Of a stretch of DNA of 64,000 nt, positions 35,715-46,182 are shown piece after piece (the first letter of the stretch is position 1; every line of letters begins with the position of its first letter). The DNA comes from Brenneria bubanii. GTDB lineage: Bacteria > Pseudomonadota > Gammaproteobacteria > Enterobacterales > Enterobacteriaceae. Below the pieces are notes generated by a model. The model saw only the letters and a list, made by a program, of their open reading frames with translations. It had not been told where the DNA came from and made no database searches. The stretch covers positions 310,001 through 374,000 of the forward strand of contig NZ_JAKMAJ010000003.1 of NCBI RefSeq assembly GCF_022378355.1. Reading direction: 5' to 3'. A program made the position numbers and the translations under genes.

Positions 35715-37649
35715 ATGTTTCAAGATAATCCGCTGCTTGCACAGCTAAAACAGCAACTTCACTCACAGACGCCACGGGTTGAAGGTGTCGTCAAAGGCAC
35801 TGATAAAGGGTTTGGCTTTCTTGAAGCTGACGCGCAAAAAAGCTATTTCATCCCGCCGCCGCACATGAAAAAAGTCATGCACGGCGACCGTATCACCGCC
35901 ACGCTGCATACTGAAAAAGATCGCGAGATCGCCGAGCCGGAAACGCTGATAGAGCCGTTCCTGAGCCGCTTTGTCGGCCGCGTTCAGAAAAAAGACGATC
36001 GTCTCTCCATTATCCCCGACCATCCGCTACTCAAGGACGCCATTTTCTGCCGTCCAGCGCGTAGCGTCAGCCATGCGTTTCAGAATGGCGACTGGGCGGT
36101 TGCCGAAATGCGTCGTCACCCGCTCAAGGGCGACCGCGGATTCCATGCCGAATTGACCCAATTCATCACCACCGGCGACGATCCGCTGGCGCCGTGGTGG
36201 GTGACATTGTCACGTCACAATCTGGAACGCGCCGCTCCCGAGGCCGATGCCACCGAACGCAACGATGGTTCATTGGTGCGTGAAGATCTGACCGCTCTGG
36301 ACTTCGTTACCATCGACAGCGCCAGTACCGAAGACATGGATGATGCGCTGTATGTGCAGGACGGCGGTGACGGCGCGTTGCGGTTGATTATCGCCATCGC
36401 CGATCCTACCGCCTATGTCGAGGCAGGCAGCGAACTGGATAATATTGCTCGCCAGCGCGCCTTCACCAATTATCTGCCCGGCTTCAATATTCCAATGTTG
36501 CCGCGCCAATTGTCGGACGATATCTGCTCGTTGCGCCCCAATGAGCGCCGCCCGGTTCTCGCCTGCCGCGTCACCATCGCCGCAGACGGATCGCTGGACG
36601 ACGATATCCAGTTTTTTGCCGCCTGGATCGAATCCAAAGCCAAGCTGGCCTACGACGACGTATCCGACTGGTTGGAACAACAAGGCCAATGGCTACCGCC
36701 CAGCGATGCTATCGCGCAACAAATCCGCCTGCTGCAACGCGTTTGTTTGGCGCGCAGCGAATGGCGCAAGACAAACGCGCTGGTATTCAAAGATCGCCCT
36801 GACTACCGCTTCCTGCTGGGAGAAAAAGGCGAAGTCCTGGATATCGTGGTTGAGCCAAGACGCATAGCCAATCGCATCGTCGAAGAAGCGATGATCGCGG
36901 CGAACGTCTGCGCCGCCATTGTGCTGCGTGACAAACTGGGTTTCGGCATCTACAACGTCCACAACGGCTTTGATCCGGCGTCCGTCGAGCAGGCTGTCGC
37001 GGTGCTGGACGCTTTCGGCATACAGGCCGATGCTCAGGCCTTGCTGACGCTTGACGGTTTTTGTTCCCTGCGTCGCGAACTGGATGCCTTACCTACCCAG
37101 TTCCTGGACAACCGGATCCGTCGTTTTCAGTCTTTCGCCGAGGTCAGCACCACGCCCGGCCCACACTTCGGTCTGGGACTTGAAGCCTATGCCACCTGGA
37201 CGTCACCGATTCGCAAATACGGCGATATGGTTAACCATCGCTTGCTGAAAGCGGCGATCGCCGGTCAATCGGCTGAGAAACCGCAGGATGAGGTTACCGT
37301 GCAGCTGGCCGAGCGTCGCCGGCTCAACCGCATGGCGGAGCGGGACGTCGGCGACTGGCTATACGCCCGCTTCCTGAAGGATAAAGCGGGCACCGATACG
37401 CGCTTCCCGGCGGAGATCATGGATGTCACCCGCGGCGGTCTGCGCGTGCGGCTGCTGGATAACGGCGCGGTGGCGTTTATTCCTTCCTCCTTTATTCACG
37501 CGGTGCGCGACGAACTGGTATGCAGCCAGGATACCGGTACGGTATTGGTCAAGGGCGAAGAAGTTTATCGCCAGGGCGACGCCCTTGATGTCGTCATTGC
37601 GGAAGTCCGCCTCGAAACCCGCAGCATCATCGCCAAACCCGTCGCTTAG
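35715..37649 (+). CDS. rnb: Exoribonuclease II
   Basis: A 644-residue RNase II, the same length as E. coli Rnb. N-terminal cold-shock domains (KGFGFLEAD) precede the RNB catalytic domain with the metal-binding aspartates in [18 protein letters not shown] (about 200-215), followed by a C-terminal S1 domain. It degrades single-stranded RNA 3' to 5'. The gene stands alone on the plus strand with a weak ribosome-binding site and marks the return to the conserved backbone after the accessory block. Confidence 0.93.
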   Translation: MFQDNPLLAQLKQQLHSQTPRVEGVVKGTDKGFGFLEADAQKSYFIPPPHMKKVMHGDRITATLHTEKDREIAEPETLIEPFLSRFVGRVQKKDDRLSIIPDHPLLKDAIFCRPARSVSHAFQNGDWAVAEMRRHPLKGDRGFHAELTQFITTGDDPLAPWWVTLSRHNLERAAPEADATERNDGSLVREDLTALDFVTIDSASTEDMDDALYVQDGGDGALRLIIAIADPTAYVEAGSELDNIARQRAFTNYLPGFNIPMLPRQLSDDICSLRPNERRPVLACRVTIAADGSLDDDIQFFAAWIESKAKLAYDDVSDWLEQQGQWLPPSDAIAQQIRLLQRVCLARSEWRKTNALVFKDRPDYRFLLGEKGEVLDIVVEPRRIANRIVEEAMIAANVCAAIVLRDKLGFGIYNVHNGFDPASVEQAVAVLDAFGIQADAQALLTLDGFCSLRRELDALPTQFLDNRIRRFQSFAEVSTTPGPHFGLGLEAYATWTSPIRKYGDMVNHRLLKAAIAGQSAEKPQDEVTVQLAERRRLNRMAERDVGDWLYARFLKDKAGTDTRFPAEIMDVTRGGLRVRLLDNGAVAFIPSSFIHAVRDELVCSQDTGTVLVKGEEVYRQGDALDVVIAEVRLETRSIIAKPVA

Positions 37650-37659
37650 CGCTATCCCG

Positions 37660-37686
37660 GTTGCCGGTCCCTTTGGGGCCGGCAAC
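37660..37686 (+). terminator. Hairpin after rnb
   Basis: GTTGCCGG/CCGGCAAC, 8 bp, 11-base loop, no T run; possible weak terminator or 3'-end stabiliser. Confidence 0.45.
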
Positions 37687-37874
37687 GCTATATGTCGGGT
37701 GAATGCCCAGGCTCCTTCTGAGCGCCGCACCGCAGATTTAAATTTATTTACATAAATTCATTGCCGCTCACACTTTCTTATTCAGGCCCTTCTCTTCGTC
37801 ATCAAACCCTCTATTGTTAAATTGCATTAACAGTCGCGCTACACATCTTTCTGCGTAACGAAGGAGCCGTTGTT

Positions 37875-39944
37875 ATGAATAACGTTAAGAGCATCGTGAT
37901 CTGGCTGTCGGTCGGTCTGGCGGGCGCTATCGCGTTCGCCATGCTGGCGTTGAGCCGCGGTGAGCACGTGAATGCCGTCTGGTTGGTTATCGCATCCATC
38001 GCTTGTTACAGCATTGCCTACCGTTTCTACAGCCTGTTCATTGCCAGGAAAGTCTTTGAGCTGGATGATCGACGCTTAACGCCAGCGGAACGCCGCAATG
38101 ATGGACTGGATTACGTTCCGACGAATAAATGGGTGCTGTTCGGCCACCATTTCGCCGCCATTGCGGGAGCCGGGCCGCTGGTGGGCCCCATTCTCGCCGC
38201 CCAGATGGGCTTCCTGCCCGGAACGATCTGGATCCTGGTGGGCGTCATGCTTGCCGGCGCGGTACAGGACTTTCTGGTGTTGTTTATATCAACCCGGCGC
38301 GACGGCCGCTCTCTCGGAGAGATAGCCAAGCAGGAACTGGGCGCCTTCGCCGGCGTGATTACCATGCTTGGCGCATTAGGCGTGATGATCATCATCCTGT
38401 CCGCGCTGGCGCTGGTGGTGGTAAAAGCATTGGCGGACAGCCCCTGGGGGTTATTCACCATCGCCGCGACCATTCCGATTGCGCTGTTTATGGGCGTATA
38501 TATGCGTTTCCTGCGGCCGGGGAAAATCGCGGAGGTATCCGTCATCGGTTTTGTTCTGATGATGCTGGCGATTGTCTATGGCGGCAATATTGCTGCGCAT
38601 CCCTACTGGGGACCGTTTTTTACCTTAAAAGGCACCTCGCTGACCTGGGTGCTGGTCATTTACGGTTTTATCGCCTCAGTGCTGCCGGTCTGGCTACTGT
38701 TGGCGCCGCGCGATTATCTCTCCACCTTCCTGAAAATCGGCGTGATCGTCGGGCTGGCGGTCGGTATCGTCTTTGCCATGCCGGAAATGAAAATGCCCGC
38801 CGTTTCCCGCTTTATCGACGGTAGCGGACCGGTGTTCTCCGGCAGTCTGTTCCCCTTCCTGTTTATCACCATTGCCTGCGGCGCGATTTCCGGCTTCCAT
38901 GCGCTGGTTGCCAGCGGCACCACGCCAAAACTGATCGAGCGCGAGAGCCATATCCGTTTCATCGGCTACGGCGCCATGCTGATGGAATCTTTTGTCGCCA
39001 TCATGGCGTTAATATGCGCCTCGGTGATCGAACCCGGCGTTTATTTCGCCATGAACTCGCCGGCGGCGCTTATCGGCACCACGGTGGAAAATGCTGCGCA
39101 GGTCATTAATGGCTGGGGATTCGTAATTACGCCGGAAGCGCTTTCCGCCATTGCCGGCGACGTAGGCGAAGCCTCGATTTTGTCCCGTGCGGGAGGCGCG
39201 CCGACCTTCGCCGTAGGAATGGCCTTTATCATTACCGAGATCTTCAACAGTCGCGCGATGATGGCGTTTTGGTATCACTTCGCCATTCTTTTTGAAGCAC
39301 TGTTCATTCTTACCGCGGTAGATGCCGGTACGCGCGCCTGCCGCTTTATGGTGCAGGATCTGGTGGGCGTGGTGATCCCAAGACTGGCGAATAGCCGCTC
39401 ATGGTTGGGAAATCTTGCCGGCACTACGGTGGCCGTGGCCGGCTGGGGATTCTTCGTTTATCAAGGCGTTATCGATCCGCTGGGCGGCATCAATACCCTA
39501 TGGCCGCTGTTCGGTATCGGCAACCAGATGCTGGCGTCCATGGCGTTGATTCTCGGCACCGTGGTGCTGTTCAAGATGAAAAAGCAGCGCTATGCCTGGG
39601 TCACCATCCTACCCACGGTGTGGCTGTTTATCACCTCCATGACCGCGGGCTGGCAAAAGATATTCCATGAACAACCCAGTATCGGCTTCCTGGCGCAGGC
39701 CAAACGTTTTTCCGCCGGTATTGAGCAAGGCACGCTGATTGCCCCGGCCAAAACCATCAGGGATATGGAAACCATTGTATTCAGCAATCAGATTAACGCC
39801 GCGCTGTGCGGCTTCTTTATGCTGGTTGCCGTCACCATGCTCGTCGCGGCGTTGTTCGTTATCCGGCGCGCGTTGAACAGTGAAAAGCCGACAACCCATG
39901 AAACCGCGGTAACGTTACGTGAGGAAACCCAGGCGGTTAAGTGA
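37875..39944 (+). CDS. cstA: CstA/BtsT-family transporter (carbon starvation protein A)
   Basis: A 689-residue multi-span inner-membrane protein very similar to E. coli CstA (701 residues), with the hallmark block WVLFGHHFAAIAGAGPLVGPILAAQMGFLPG near residue 90 and AFWYHFAILFEALFILTAVDAGTRA in the second half. CstA/BtsT proteins import pyruvate and, by some reports, peptides. AAGGAG lies 9 bases before the ATG. I did not see an obvious CRP site in the short upstream region. The BtsT paralogue is an alternative name, but similarity by eye favours CstA. Confidence 0.85.
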   Translation: MNNVKSIVIWLSVGLAGAIAFAMLALSRGEHVNAVWLVIASIACYSIAYRFYSLFIARKVFELDDRRLTPAERRNDGLDYVPTNKWVLFGHHFAAIAGAGPLVGPILAAQMGFLPGTIWILVGVMLAGAVQDFLVLFISTRRDGRSLGEIAKQELGAFAGVITMLGALGVMIIILSALALVVVKALADSPWGLFTIAATIPIALFMGVYMRFLRPGKIAEVSVIGFVLMMLAIVYGGNIAAHPYWGPFFTLKGTSLTWVLVIYGFIASVLPVWLLLAPRDYLSTFLKIGVIVGLAVGIVFAMPEMKMPAVSRFIDGSGPVFSGSLFPFLFITIACGAISGFHALVASGTTPKLIERESHIRFIGYGAMLMESFVAIMALICASVIEPGVYFAMNSPAALIGTTVENAAQVINGWGFVITPEALSAIAGDVGEASILSRAGGAPTFAVGMAFIITEIFNSRAMMAFWYHFAILFEALFILTAVDAGTRACRFMVQDLVGVVIPRLANSRSWLGNLAGTTVAVAGWGFFVYQGVIDPLGGINTLWPLFGIGNQMLASMALILGTVVLFKMKKQRYAWVTILPTVWLFITSMTAGWQKIFHEQPSIGFLAQAKRFSAGIEQGTLIAPAKTIRDMETIVFSNQINAALCGFFMLVAVTMLVAALFVIRRALNSEKPTTHETAVTLREETQAVK

Positions 39945-39979
39945 GCGGCGCGGAACGCATCATTCGACCGGCATTAACT

Positions 39980-40000
39980 CCCTCCGCGACGGAGGGATTT
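39980..40000. terminator. Terminator between convergent cstA and araD
   Basis: CCCTCC/GGAGGG, 6-bp stem with a 5-base loop (GCGAC), followed on the plus strand by ATTTTCATT. It lies just beyond the 3' end of araD. Confidence 0.65.
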
Positions 40001-40696
40001 TCATTGTCCGTAGTAGGCCTTCTTGCCGTGTTTACGCAGGTAGTGTTTATCCAGCAAGGTTTGCTGCATAACGTTCAGGCCGGGCGTGAGCTGACGGGAG
40101 AAAATGCCCATATAGGCAATTTCTTCCAATACCACCGCATTGTGCACCGCATTGTCGGCATCTTTGCCCCAGGAAAAAGGGCCGTGCGAATTGACTAATA
40201 CCGCCGGAATATCGCTGGGCGAAAGATGCCGGTCATGAAAGGTTTCAACAATCACCCGACCCGTTTCCCACTCATAGCGACCATTAATTTCTTCATCCGT
40301 CATCAAACGCGTGCAGGGGATCGCGCCATAGAAATAATCCGCGTGCGTCGTTCCCCAGGCGGGAATATCTTTACCAGCCTGCGCCCAGATAGTGGCATGC
40401 CGGGAATGGGTATGAACGATAGCGCCAATATCGGGAAATTCCAAATACAGCACGCGATGGGTATCGGTATCCGAAGAGGGTTTTTTCGCGCCGTCAACCA
40501 CCTTTCCACTCGCAAGTTCAACGACGACCATATCGTCCGCCGTCATTACGGCATACTCGACGCCGGAAGGTTTGATCACCATGAGTCCCCGCGACCGGTC
40601 GACCGCGCTGACATTGCCCCAGGTAAATGTCACTAACTGATGTTGCGGCAAAGCCAGATTGGCTTTCAACACCTGTGTTTTGAGTTCGTCTAACAT
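40001..40696 (-). CDS. araD: L-ribulose-5-phosphate 4-epimerase
   Basis: A 231-residue class II aldolase-fold epimerase matching AraD in length, with the zinc-binding HTHSRHA (about 95-101), [13 protein letters not shown], and the C-terminal [36 protein letters not shown]. It converts L-ribulose-5-phosphate to D-xylulose-5-phosphate. GGGAG precedes the ATG. No araA, araB or araC is in the window, so it is a detached araD, or an UlaF/SgbE-type paralogue serving ascorbate or xylulose metabolism. Confidence 0.85.
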   Translation of the reverse strand: MLDELKTQVLKANLALPQHQLVTFTWGNVSAVDRSRGLMVIKPSGVEYAVMTADDMVVVELASGKVVDGAKKPSSDTDTHRVLYLEFPDIGAIVHTHSRHATIWAQAGKDIPAWGTTHADYFYGAIPCTRLMTDEEINGRYEWETGRVIVETFHDRHLSPSDIPAVLVNSHGPFSWGKDADNAVHNAVVLEEIAYMGIFSRQLTPGLNVMQQTLLDKHYLRKHGKKAYYGQ

Positions 40697-41025
40697 GGTC
40701 GGCTCCCGATCTAGCTATCAAACCATTGTCCCGGCCATGGCGCGCCGTCGCTATGGGCTAAATTGCTAAAGATCGGGCAGCGTTCTGCTGTAAGCCGTTT
40801 TATTTTTATTCCCGCGTCGGCGCGTGGCCGCTTTACCAATTATTGCTATCGGTATCGTAACGTAAGGGAATTAAGATTTTTTACCTGTTGCGGTTTTTCC
40901 CGATGATTATACTGAGCGCCAGACAATGAAAGGCTTTGCCTGTTTATTTAATACCGTAAAAAAGTCGCAATGCGCTATTTTCTTCAGTTTAAGAAAATAG
41001 TATCAGGCGTAAAAAGGGGAACAAT
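40697..41025. other. Divergent region upstream of osmB and araD
   Basis: A 329-bp gap with no gene. Its main feature is a perfect inverted repeat CTATTTTCTT/AAGAAAATAG (40975-41000, 6-base loop) 26 bases before the osmB start codon. It lies in the region expected to hold the osmotically and RpoS-regulated osmB promoters; I could not assign them. Confidence 0.5.
40975..41000. promoter_or_regulatory. Palindrome in the osmB leader
   Basis: Ten-base perfect arms CTATTTTCTT and AAGAAAATAG around CAGTTT. It could be a DNA operator or an mRNA hairpin just before the ribosome-binding site (AGGGG near 41013). Confidence 0.45.
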
Positions 41026-41238
41026 ATGAAAGTGAACAAACAGTTTACGACTGCGGTTTTAGCCATAGCCTTAACAATTGCGTTAGCTGGCTGTTCAAAT
41101 ATGTCCAAGCGCGACCGCAACACCGCTATTGGCGCGGGTGCCGGCGCAGTTGGCGGCGCGGTGCTGACGGGCGGCGGAACATTAGGCACGCTGGGCGGCG
41201 CAGCCATTGGAGGCCTTATTGGCCGTCAGGTCGATTAA
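41026..41238 (+). CDS. osmB: Osmotically inducible lipoprotein OsmB
   Basis: A 70-residue lipoprotein. The signal peptide ends in a lipobox LAGC (Cys about 23), and the remainder is a glycine-zipper stretch (AIGAGAGAVGGAVLTGGGTLGTLGGAAIGGLIG). The serine after the cysteine favours outer-membrane sorting. OsmB rises under osmotic and stationary-phase stress; its precise role is unclear. AGGGG lies about 8 bases before the ATG. It is convergent with yciH across a strong hairpin. Confidence 0.9.
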   Translation: MKVNKQFTTAVLAIALTIALAGCSNMSKRDRNTAIGAGAGAVGGAVLTGGGTLGTLGGAAIGGLIGRQVD

Positions 41239-41248
41239 TCCGTTTCCG

Positions 41249-41286
41249 ACGGCAGGCAACAAAACCGACTTTTCGGTGCCTGCCGT
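41249..41286. terminator. Bidirectional terminator between osmB and yciH
   Basis: ACGGCAGGCA pairs with TGCCTGCCGT, with an inner CCGA/TCGG helix, making one long hairpin between the convergent genes. A clear T tract is lacking. Confidence 0.65.
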
Positions 41287-41320
41287 GACTCGATACCGAT
41301 AGCGGCTAATTGTTACCCTG

Positions 41321-41650
41321 TCACCCACCGGCCAGTTTAACTTTCATGCCCTTGGCTTCCAGTAATTGTTTCAACAAGTCGCGCTTATCGCCCTGAATTT
41401 CAATCACGCCCGCTTTTATCGCCCCGCCGCATCCGCATTTTTTCTTTAATTCGGCCGCGAGTTTGCCAAGCGCATCATCATCGAGATCGACGCCGCTGAT
41501 AACGCAAACACCCTTCCCTTTGCGCCCGCTGGTCTGGCGCTGTATTCGGACGATGCCGTCGCCTCGCGCTCTAACCACCGGTTCGTCTTCCTGCTTGATG
41601 CGCCCGCTTTCTGTTGAATACACCAGCCTGCTGTCATCATTACGCGCCAT
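41321..41650 (-). CDS. yciH: SUI1/eIF1-like translation factor YciH
   Basis: A 109-residue protein with the SUI1 fold in the C-terminal two thirds (VRIQRQTSGRKGKGVCVISGVDLDD, then KLAAELKKKCGCGGAIKAGVIEIQGDKRDLLKQLLEAKG). It is the bacterial homologue of eukaryotic eIF1, implicated in start-site fidelity in vitro. It lies four bases after pyrF and is cotranscribed with it, as in E. coli. Confidence 0.92.
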   Translation of the reverse strand: MARNDDSRLVYSTESGRIKQEDEPVVRARGDGIVRIQRQTSGRKGKGVCVISGVDLDDDALGKLAAELKKKCGCGGAIKAGVIEIQGDKRDLLKQLLEAKGMKVKLAGG

Positions 41651-41653
41651 CGC

Positions 41654-42391
41654 TCACGCCTCCGTGGTCAATGACGCACGGATATCACGCAGCGTTTGCG
41701 CCGGATCGGCAGACTGAGTGATCGGACGGCCGATCACCATATAGTCCGCGCCGGCCTGCTGCGCCTGAATCGGCGTCATAATGCGGCGCTGGTCGCCAGC
41801 GTCGCTGCCCGCAGGGCGGATCCCCGGCGTAATCAGCTTAAAGTTCGCATCGCAGACCTGCTTCAGCCGTTCGGCTTCGTGTGCGGAACAGACTACGCCA
41901 TCGAGGCCGCAGTTATAGGTTAGCAACGCCAGCCTTTCCGCCTGCTCCGCCGGACTGGCCGTAATGCCCAGATCGCGCAGATCTTCCGCTTCCATACTGG
42001 TCAGGACCGTAACGGCAATCAGCAACGGCGCATCGTCGCCAAACGGCAATAAGGCGTCTTTCGCCGCCATCATCATTCGCGTACCGCCGCTGGCATGCAC
42101 ATTGACCATCCATACGCCTAAATCGGCGGCGGCGGCCACCGCATGAGCGACGGTATTTGGGATATCATGAAATTTCATATCGAGGAACACGTCGAAACCA
42201 CGCTGCTGAAGCGCCGTCACAAACTGCGGGCCGAACAGGGTGAACATCTCCTTGCCCACTTTCAACCGGCAATCCTGCGGGGAGATCCGATCAACAAACG
42301 ACAACGCCGCCCCTTGATCGGCATAGTCCAGAGCCACAATGATGGGGGATGATGTAGCCAGGTCATTTTCTTTTAGATTTTCGTGTTTCAC
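41654..42391 (-). CDS. pyrF: Orotidine-5'-phosphate decarboxylase
   Basis: A 245-residue enzyme catalysing the last step of de novo UMP synthesis. The catalytic [10 protein letters not shown] (Lys and Asp) is present, as are the opening IIVALDYAD and the phosphate-binding end [13 protein letters not shown]. It starts at a GTG (42391) with GGGG seven bases upstream. lapB lies upstream at a 205-bp distance and yciH immediately downstream. Confidence 0.93.
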   Translation of the reverse strand: MKHENLKENDLATSSPIIVALDYADQGAALSFVDRISPQDCRLKVGKEMFTLFGPQFVTALQQRGFDVFLDMKFHDIPNTVAHAVAAAADLGVWMVNVHASGGTRMMMAAKDALLPFGDDAPLLIAVTVLTSMEAEDLRDLGITASPAEQAERLALLTYNCGLDGVVCSAHEAERLKQVCDANFKLITPGIRPAGSDAGDQRRIMTPIQAQQAGADYMVIGRPITQSADPAQTLRDIRASLTTEA

Positions 42392-42596
42392 TTGTCACCC
42401 CTTGATTTAACAAAGTCAGTATTCGCGACTAAAATTCCCGCCGCATTCTACATGCCCCGCAGCCGAAATCCCAGCCGCCTGTACAGCGAATATCATCACC
42501 TTTAGTGGCTGAAACCCTGTAGGGTTGTTAAATTAATAGTATGTTGTAACTAAAGCGAGCATCCCGGACACACCCAATGGTTTAAGCGCGATGGTG

Positions 42597-43766
42597 TTAT
42601 TGCCCGTCTAATCCGCGGATAGGTTTCATGCTGGCCCAACTGCGGCAGGAAGGACAATGCCAATACAAAGACTGCGAGGTAAAACCGCATTTGCGGCAGC
42701 TATAGCGCGGTTTGGTGCGAATTTGCTCGCCCACCATATCGCGCAACACCAGCAGGCTCTCTTTCGCGCGGCCGTCTTCCGCTTCATTCAAATGGTAATC
42801 CATCAGACGATGAAACACGCGCATCGTCTGATGCCGCTGAAGTTGGCGGTTGATATAGACCTGTGCCGCTTCCGAGCCCTGATCGCGTTCGATGATATCG
42901 GCGAGCATCAGCTCAGCGGTGGCTCCTGACTTCTCTTCGACACAGCGCGTCAGAAAAGCAGCCCAGTCCTCAGGCTGCTGTAAATACTGATAGCACTCTT
43001 GCAGCATCGCCAGCGTTTCGCTGACCAGTTCCTTGTCCTGTTCAAGCACCAGTTGCAGGGAATCAACGGCTCGCGCGTACTGCTGCTGCGCCATGTAGAT
43101 GCGTCCCATCATGATCGAAACGCGCGCGCACTGTTTATCAGCCACCGCGCCCTTTTTCAGTAAAGCCAGCGCTTTATCCTGATCGTCGCTGCCCATGGCC
43201 AGCAAAGCCAGCTCGCAGTAAAAATGAGCGATATCCGCGCGCAGCTGCGCTTCCCCCATTTTTACCAGCGTTTCCGCAACGTCGATGGCATTAAGCCAGT
43301 CGCTGGTCGCCTGATGGATCTGCAAAAGCTGCTGCAGGGCGCTGTGTCGAAAATCTGCTTCGTCCACCAGCTGTTTGAGAATTTCTTCGGCACGATCGTA
43401 CAGGCCCGCGGCCATATAATCCCGGCCAAGCTGTTGAACCGCCAGCAGGCGTTGTTCAAATGAAAGCGAGGTGCTTTCAGTCAGCGCCTGATGGATCCGG
43501 ATAGCGCGATCGACCTCCCCGCGTGAGCGGAACAGATTGCCCAGGGTAAGGTGCGCCTCAAAGGTGTTGCTATCGTCCTTGAGCATGTCAAGAAACAGTT
43601 CAACCGCTTTATCCTGCTGGTTAGAGAGCAGGAAGTTGACCCCGGTGACATACTCGCGCGACAGTCGGTTAGACTCCTGCTCTTTATCCTGCTGCGCACT
43701 TCTGCGGCCCATGTACCAACCATAAGCGGCGGCCACTGGCAGCAACAGAAACAGCAGTTCTAGCAT
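42597..43766 (-). CDS. lapB: Lipopolysaccharide assembly protein B
   Basis: A 389-residue protein matching E. coli LapB (YciM). An N-terminal transmembrane anchor (LLFLLLPVAAAYGWYMG) is followed by a series of TPR repeats and a C-terminal rubredoxin-like zinc knuckle (CRKCGFTSQSLYWHCPSC). It recruits LpxC for FtsH-mediated degradation and so balances LPS with phospholipid synthesis. It is 13 bases after lapA in the same operon. In E. coli lapAB has heat-shock promoters. Confidence 0.93.
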   Translation of the reverse strand: MLELLFLLLPVAAAYGWYMGRRSAQQDKEQESNRLSREYVTGVNFLLSNQQDKAVELFLDMLKDDSNTFEAHLTLGNLFRSRGEVDRAIRIHQALTESTSLSFEQRLLAVQQLGRDYMAAGLYDRAEEILKQLVDEADFRHSALQQLLQIHQATSDWLNAIDVAETLVKMGEAQLRADIAHFYCELALLAMGSDDQDKALALLKKGAVADKQCARVSIMMGRIYMAQQQYARAVDSLQLVLEQDKELVSETLAMLQECYQYLQQPEDWAAFLTRCVEEKSGATAELMLADIIERDQGSEAAQVYINRQLQRHQTMRVFHRLMDYHLNEAEDGRAKESLLVLRDMVGEQIRTKPRYSCRKCGFTSQSLYWHCPSCRSWASMKPIRGLDGQ

Positions 43767-43779
43767 AGAGAATAATTCC

Positions 43780-44088
43780 TTAGTGGGTGGCAGGCTGCGC
43801 CGGCGGCGCTACGCTGTCTTCATTCGAAGCAGAAAGCTGTTGCTCCAGACGCTTGATTTTACGTTGAGCGCGGCCGAGCGCAATGCGCTGACGCAAATAA
43901 AACAAGCCGCAAATTATCCAACCAAGGACGAAGCCCATCGCGAATAGCGAAGCTAATAGCGTCGATATGCGATAATCGCCTTGCGCCAGCAGATAATTAA
44001 ACGTAATCGTCTGATCGTTGTGCGCACCCAGTGTGACAGAAATGATGAATATCGCCAGCACGAGTAAAAAAATCAGCAAGTATTTCAC
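43780..44088 (-). CDS. lapA: Lipopolysaccharide assembly protein A
   Basis: A 102-residue inner-membrane protein with two hydrophobic helices (about 3-22 and 42-67) and a basic, coiled-coil-prone cytoplasmic tail (RQRIALGRAQRKIKRLEQQLSA). It partners LapB at the inner membrane. The start at 44088 (MKYLLIFLLVLAIF) is in keeping with the family. The 257-bp gap to pgpB upstream holds no gene I can support. Confidence 0.9.
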   Translation of the reverse strand: MKYLLIFLLVLAIFIISVTLGAHNDQTITFNYLLAQGDYRISTLLASLFAMGFVLGWIICGLFYLRQRIALGRAQRKIKRLEQQLSASNEDSVAPPAQPATH

Positions 44089-44345
44089 GTTCTATTTCCT
44101 GTGATATCCCATTAACCAAATGAATTATGCCAAATTTTGGCGATAAACCCCATAAAATTACGACCTTCCCGACCGACCGCGCGGATCTGTGCGTCGCCAT
44201 CCCGTGATCTGCTCTGCCATCATCGGATGGCGAGGCAGAGAGAGGGGCGCGGCCTGCCCCGGTTATTCAAGACCGAATAAAAAGGATAGCCCCATGTCGG
44301 CGGAAGGGAGAAAAATATTAAACCAAGATGGGCAACGCCAGCCGG

Positions 44346-45107
44346 TTACGCTTTGTCTTCGGCGGTCTGTTGTTCAATCTCTTGCCGTTGCGGCGAAAGC
44401 GGACCGCACCAACGCTGTGCGAGCCAGCAGGCGATAACAACCAGCAGCCAGCTTATCAGCGTCGCAACAATCAGGTCTCGCGGCCAGTGCATACCCAGAA
44501 CCAGACGGCTGCCCATAACGGATGTCGCCCATAGCATTAATACCACGACCGTTTTGTAATGCCGGCGCGACCACAATAGTCCCACGCCCAGCAACGCCCA
44601 GGTGGCGGCGAACATGGTATGTCCGGAAGGAAAAGCGAATCCGGTTTCAGCCTGCCAGTGATGCCGCAGCCAGTGGGGGACCTGCTGCTGGTTTAGCAGT
44701 TGGTTTTTTACCAGATCGGCGCGAGCTTTACGCGGCAAGGAATAAAAGTAGCTGTTGTCAATCTGATGATTTTTTTCCAGCCAGACGACAAACGGACGAG
44801 GCTCCTGCACCCAGGTTTTAATCGCTGATTTCATGCCCTGCCCCATGATCACCGTGATGATCATGATCACCAGCAACCCGATCGCCGGTTTCATGCGAAA
44901 GCGCAGACACCACAAAAACCAGGCGCCCAATACCGCGCTGGTTAAAATCCCCCATGGCGACGTCACCGTTTCCGTTGTCCAGAACAGCATGCGTAGCCAT
45001 AAGCCACGATCCCCAGGCTGCCATTGCCAGCCGCTGGCCCAAATAAGCAATGGCATTATCAGCAAAATTACCGCGCCGACAGCGGTTCGCTTGGCGATAT
45101 CGTACAT
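44346..45107 (-). CDS. pgpB: Phosphatidylglycerophosphatase B (PAP2 family)
   Basis: A 253-residue multi-span PAP2 phosphatase with the three catalytic motifs in order: KTWVQEPRPF, FPSGHT and SRLVLGMHWPRD. PgpB dephosphorylates phosphatidylglycerophosphate and undecaprenyl pyrophosphate at the periplasmic face. The start at 45107 (MYDIAKRTAVGAVILL) precedes the first membrane span. It is divergent from ribA, as in E. coli. Confidence 0.92.
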   Translation of the reverse strand: MYDIAKRTAVGAVILLIMPLLIWASGWQWQPGDRGLWLRMLFWTTETVTSPWGILTSAVLGAWFLWCLRFRMKPAIGLLVIMIITVIMGQGMKSAIKTWVQEPRPFVVWLEKNHQIDNSYFYSLPRKARADLVKNQLLNQQQVPHWLRHHWQAETGFAFPSGHTMFAATWALLGVGLLWSRRHYKTVVVLMLWATSVMGSRLVLGMHWPRDLIVATLISWLLVVIACWLAQRWCGPLSPQRQEIEQQTAEDKA

Positions 45108-45543
45108 TTTTTCTCCCTATAATTCAGCGTCATGCCTGCAACAATATTGTCACAATTGTATCAAAAAAAACGACATACAGAGTCAGTATGGCGTAAAATA
45201 GCGTGCGGTTCAGTCAATGAGTAGCCGATCGTATTACTCTTTCTGGACCGGCAAGACGTGAGCGGCGGGCGTCGCGAACAGACTTTGTCTTCCGGTTCGC
45301 TGCGATGTCGGCTTTTAACGTTATCCGGCTTCATTGCGAGGTCGCTGTCAACTGTACGCAAATCTGCTTCAGGCCGGCTTGGCGCGCCTATCGCTTAACG
45401 TTTATCGCGCGCCTGGAGGCGCATTTCACTGCCGCATGGCCGCCCCTTGAATCCCCTGACGGGATAGCGATGTTTTTTGCTGGTCAAGGCTCCCTTAGGG
45501 CAGTAGGATGCGCGTCAGCATTTTTGTTTTTTTGGAGAATAAT
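45108..45543. other. 436-bp divergent gap before ribA
   Basis: No gene is supported. Open frames here are short and lack good ribosome-binding sites. I looked for the FMN-riboswitch (RFN) consensus upstream of ribA and did not find it. Confidence 0.45.
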
Positions 45544-46137
45544 ATGCAGCTAAAACGGGTGGCGGAAGCCAAATTACCCACCCTCTGGGGCGATTTCCTG
45601 ATGGTAGGATTTGAAGAGATAGCCACAGGACATGATCATCTCGCATTGGTTTATGGTGATATTTCCGGCCCGACGCCAGTACTGGCGCGCGTTCACTCCG
45701 AATGTTTAACGGGTGACGCCTTATTTAGCCTGCGTTGTGACTGTGGGTTTCAGCTCGAAGCCGCGCTGCGGCATATTGCCGAAGAAGGACGTGGCGTACT
45801 GCTGTATCACCGGCAGGAAGGTCGCAATATCGGTTTACTGAACAAAATTCGCGCTTATGCATTGCAGGATCTGGGCGCGGATACCGTCGAGGCGAATCAT
45901 CAATTGGGTTTTGCCGCTGATGAACGTGACTTCACGCTGTGTGCGGACATGTTCAAGCTACTCGGCGTTAACGAAGTCCGGTTGCTGACCAATAATCCGC
46001 AAAAAGTAAAAATTCTCAATGAAGCGGGGATCAATATCGTTGAGCGAGTGCCGTTGATCGTTGGCCGCAACCCGCAAAATGAGCGTTATCTGGAGACCAA
46101 AGAGGCCAAACTGGGGCATCTGTTGAATATGAAGTAA
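45544..46137 (+). CDS. ribA: GTP cyclohydrolase II
   Basis: A 197-residue enzyme catalysing the first committed step of riboflavin synthesis from GTP. Zinc ligands are the cysteines of [15 protein letters not shown] (about 54-67); the substrate motif [11 protein letters not shown] follows. The ATG at 45544 has GGAG six bases upstream; a longer frame from 45508 is not needed. It is convergent with a solute-binding-protein gene across a hairpin. Confidence 0.93.
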   Translation: MQLKRVAEAKLPTLWGDFLMVGFEEIATGHDHLALVYGDISGPTPVLARVHSECLTGDALFSLRCDCGFQLEAALRHIAEEGRGVLLYHRQEGRNIGLLNKIRAYALQDLGADTVEANHQLGFAADERDFTLCADMFKLLGVNEVRLLTNNPQKVKILNEAGINIVERVPLIVGRNPQNERYLETKEAKLGHLLNMK

Positions 46138-46149
46138 CGCGAAACAACG

Positions 46150-46175
46150 TGAATGCCAGGTCGCACTGGCATTCA
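46150..46175. terminator. Hairpin between convergent ribA and the solute-binding-protein gene
   Basis: TGAATGCCAG/CTGGCATTCA, perfect 10-bp stem and 6-base loop; likely bidirectional although T-poor. Confidence 0.7.
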
Positions 46176-46182
46176 TCCGGTC

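Noticed and set aside
45108-45543. FMN riboswitch before ribA
   Set aside because: The conserved RFN elements could not be found; the gap shows no comparable fold by eye.
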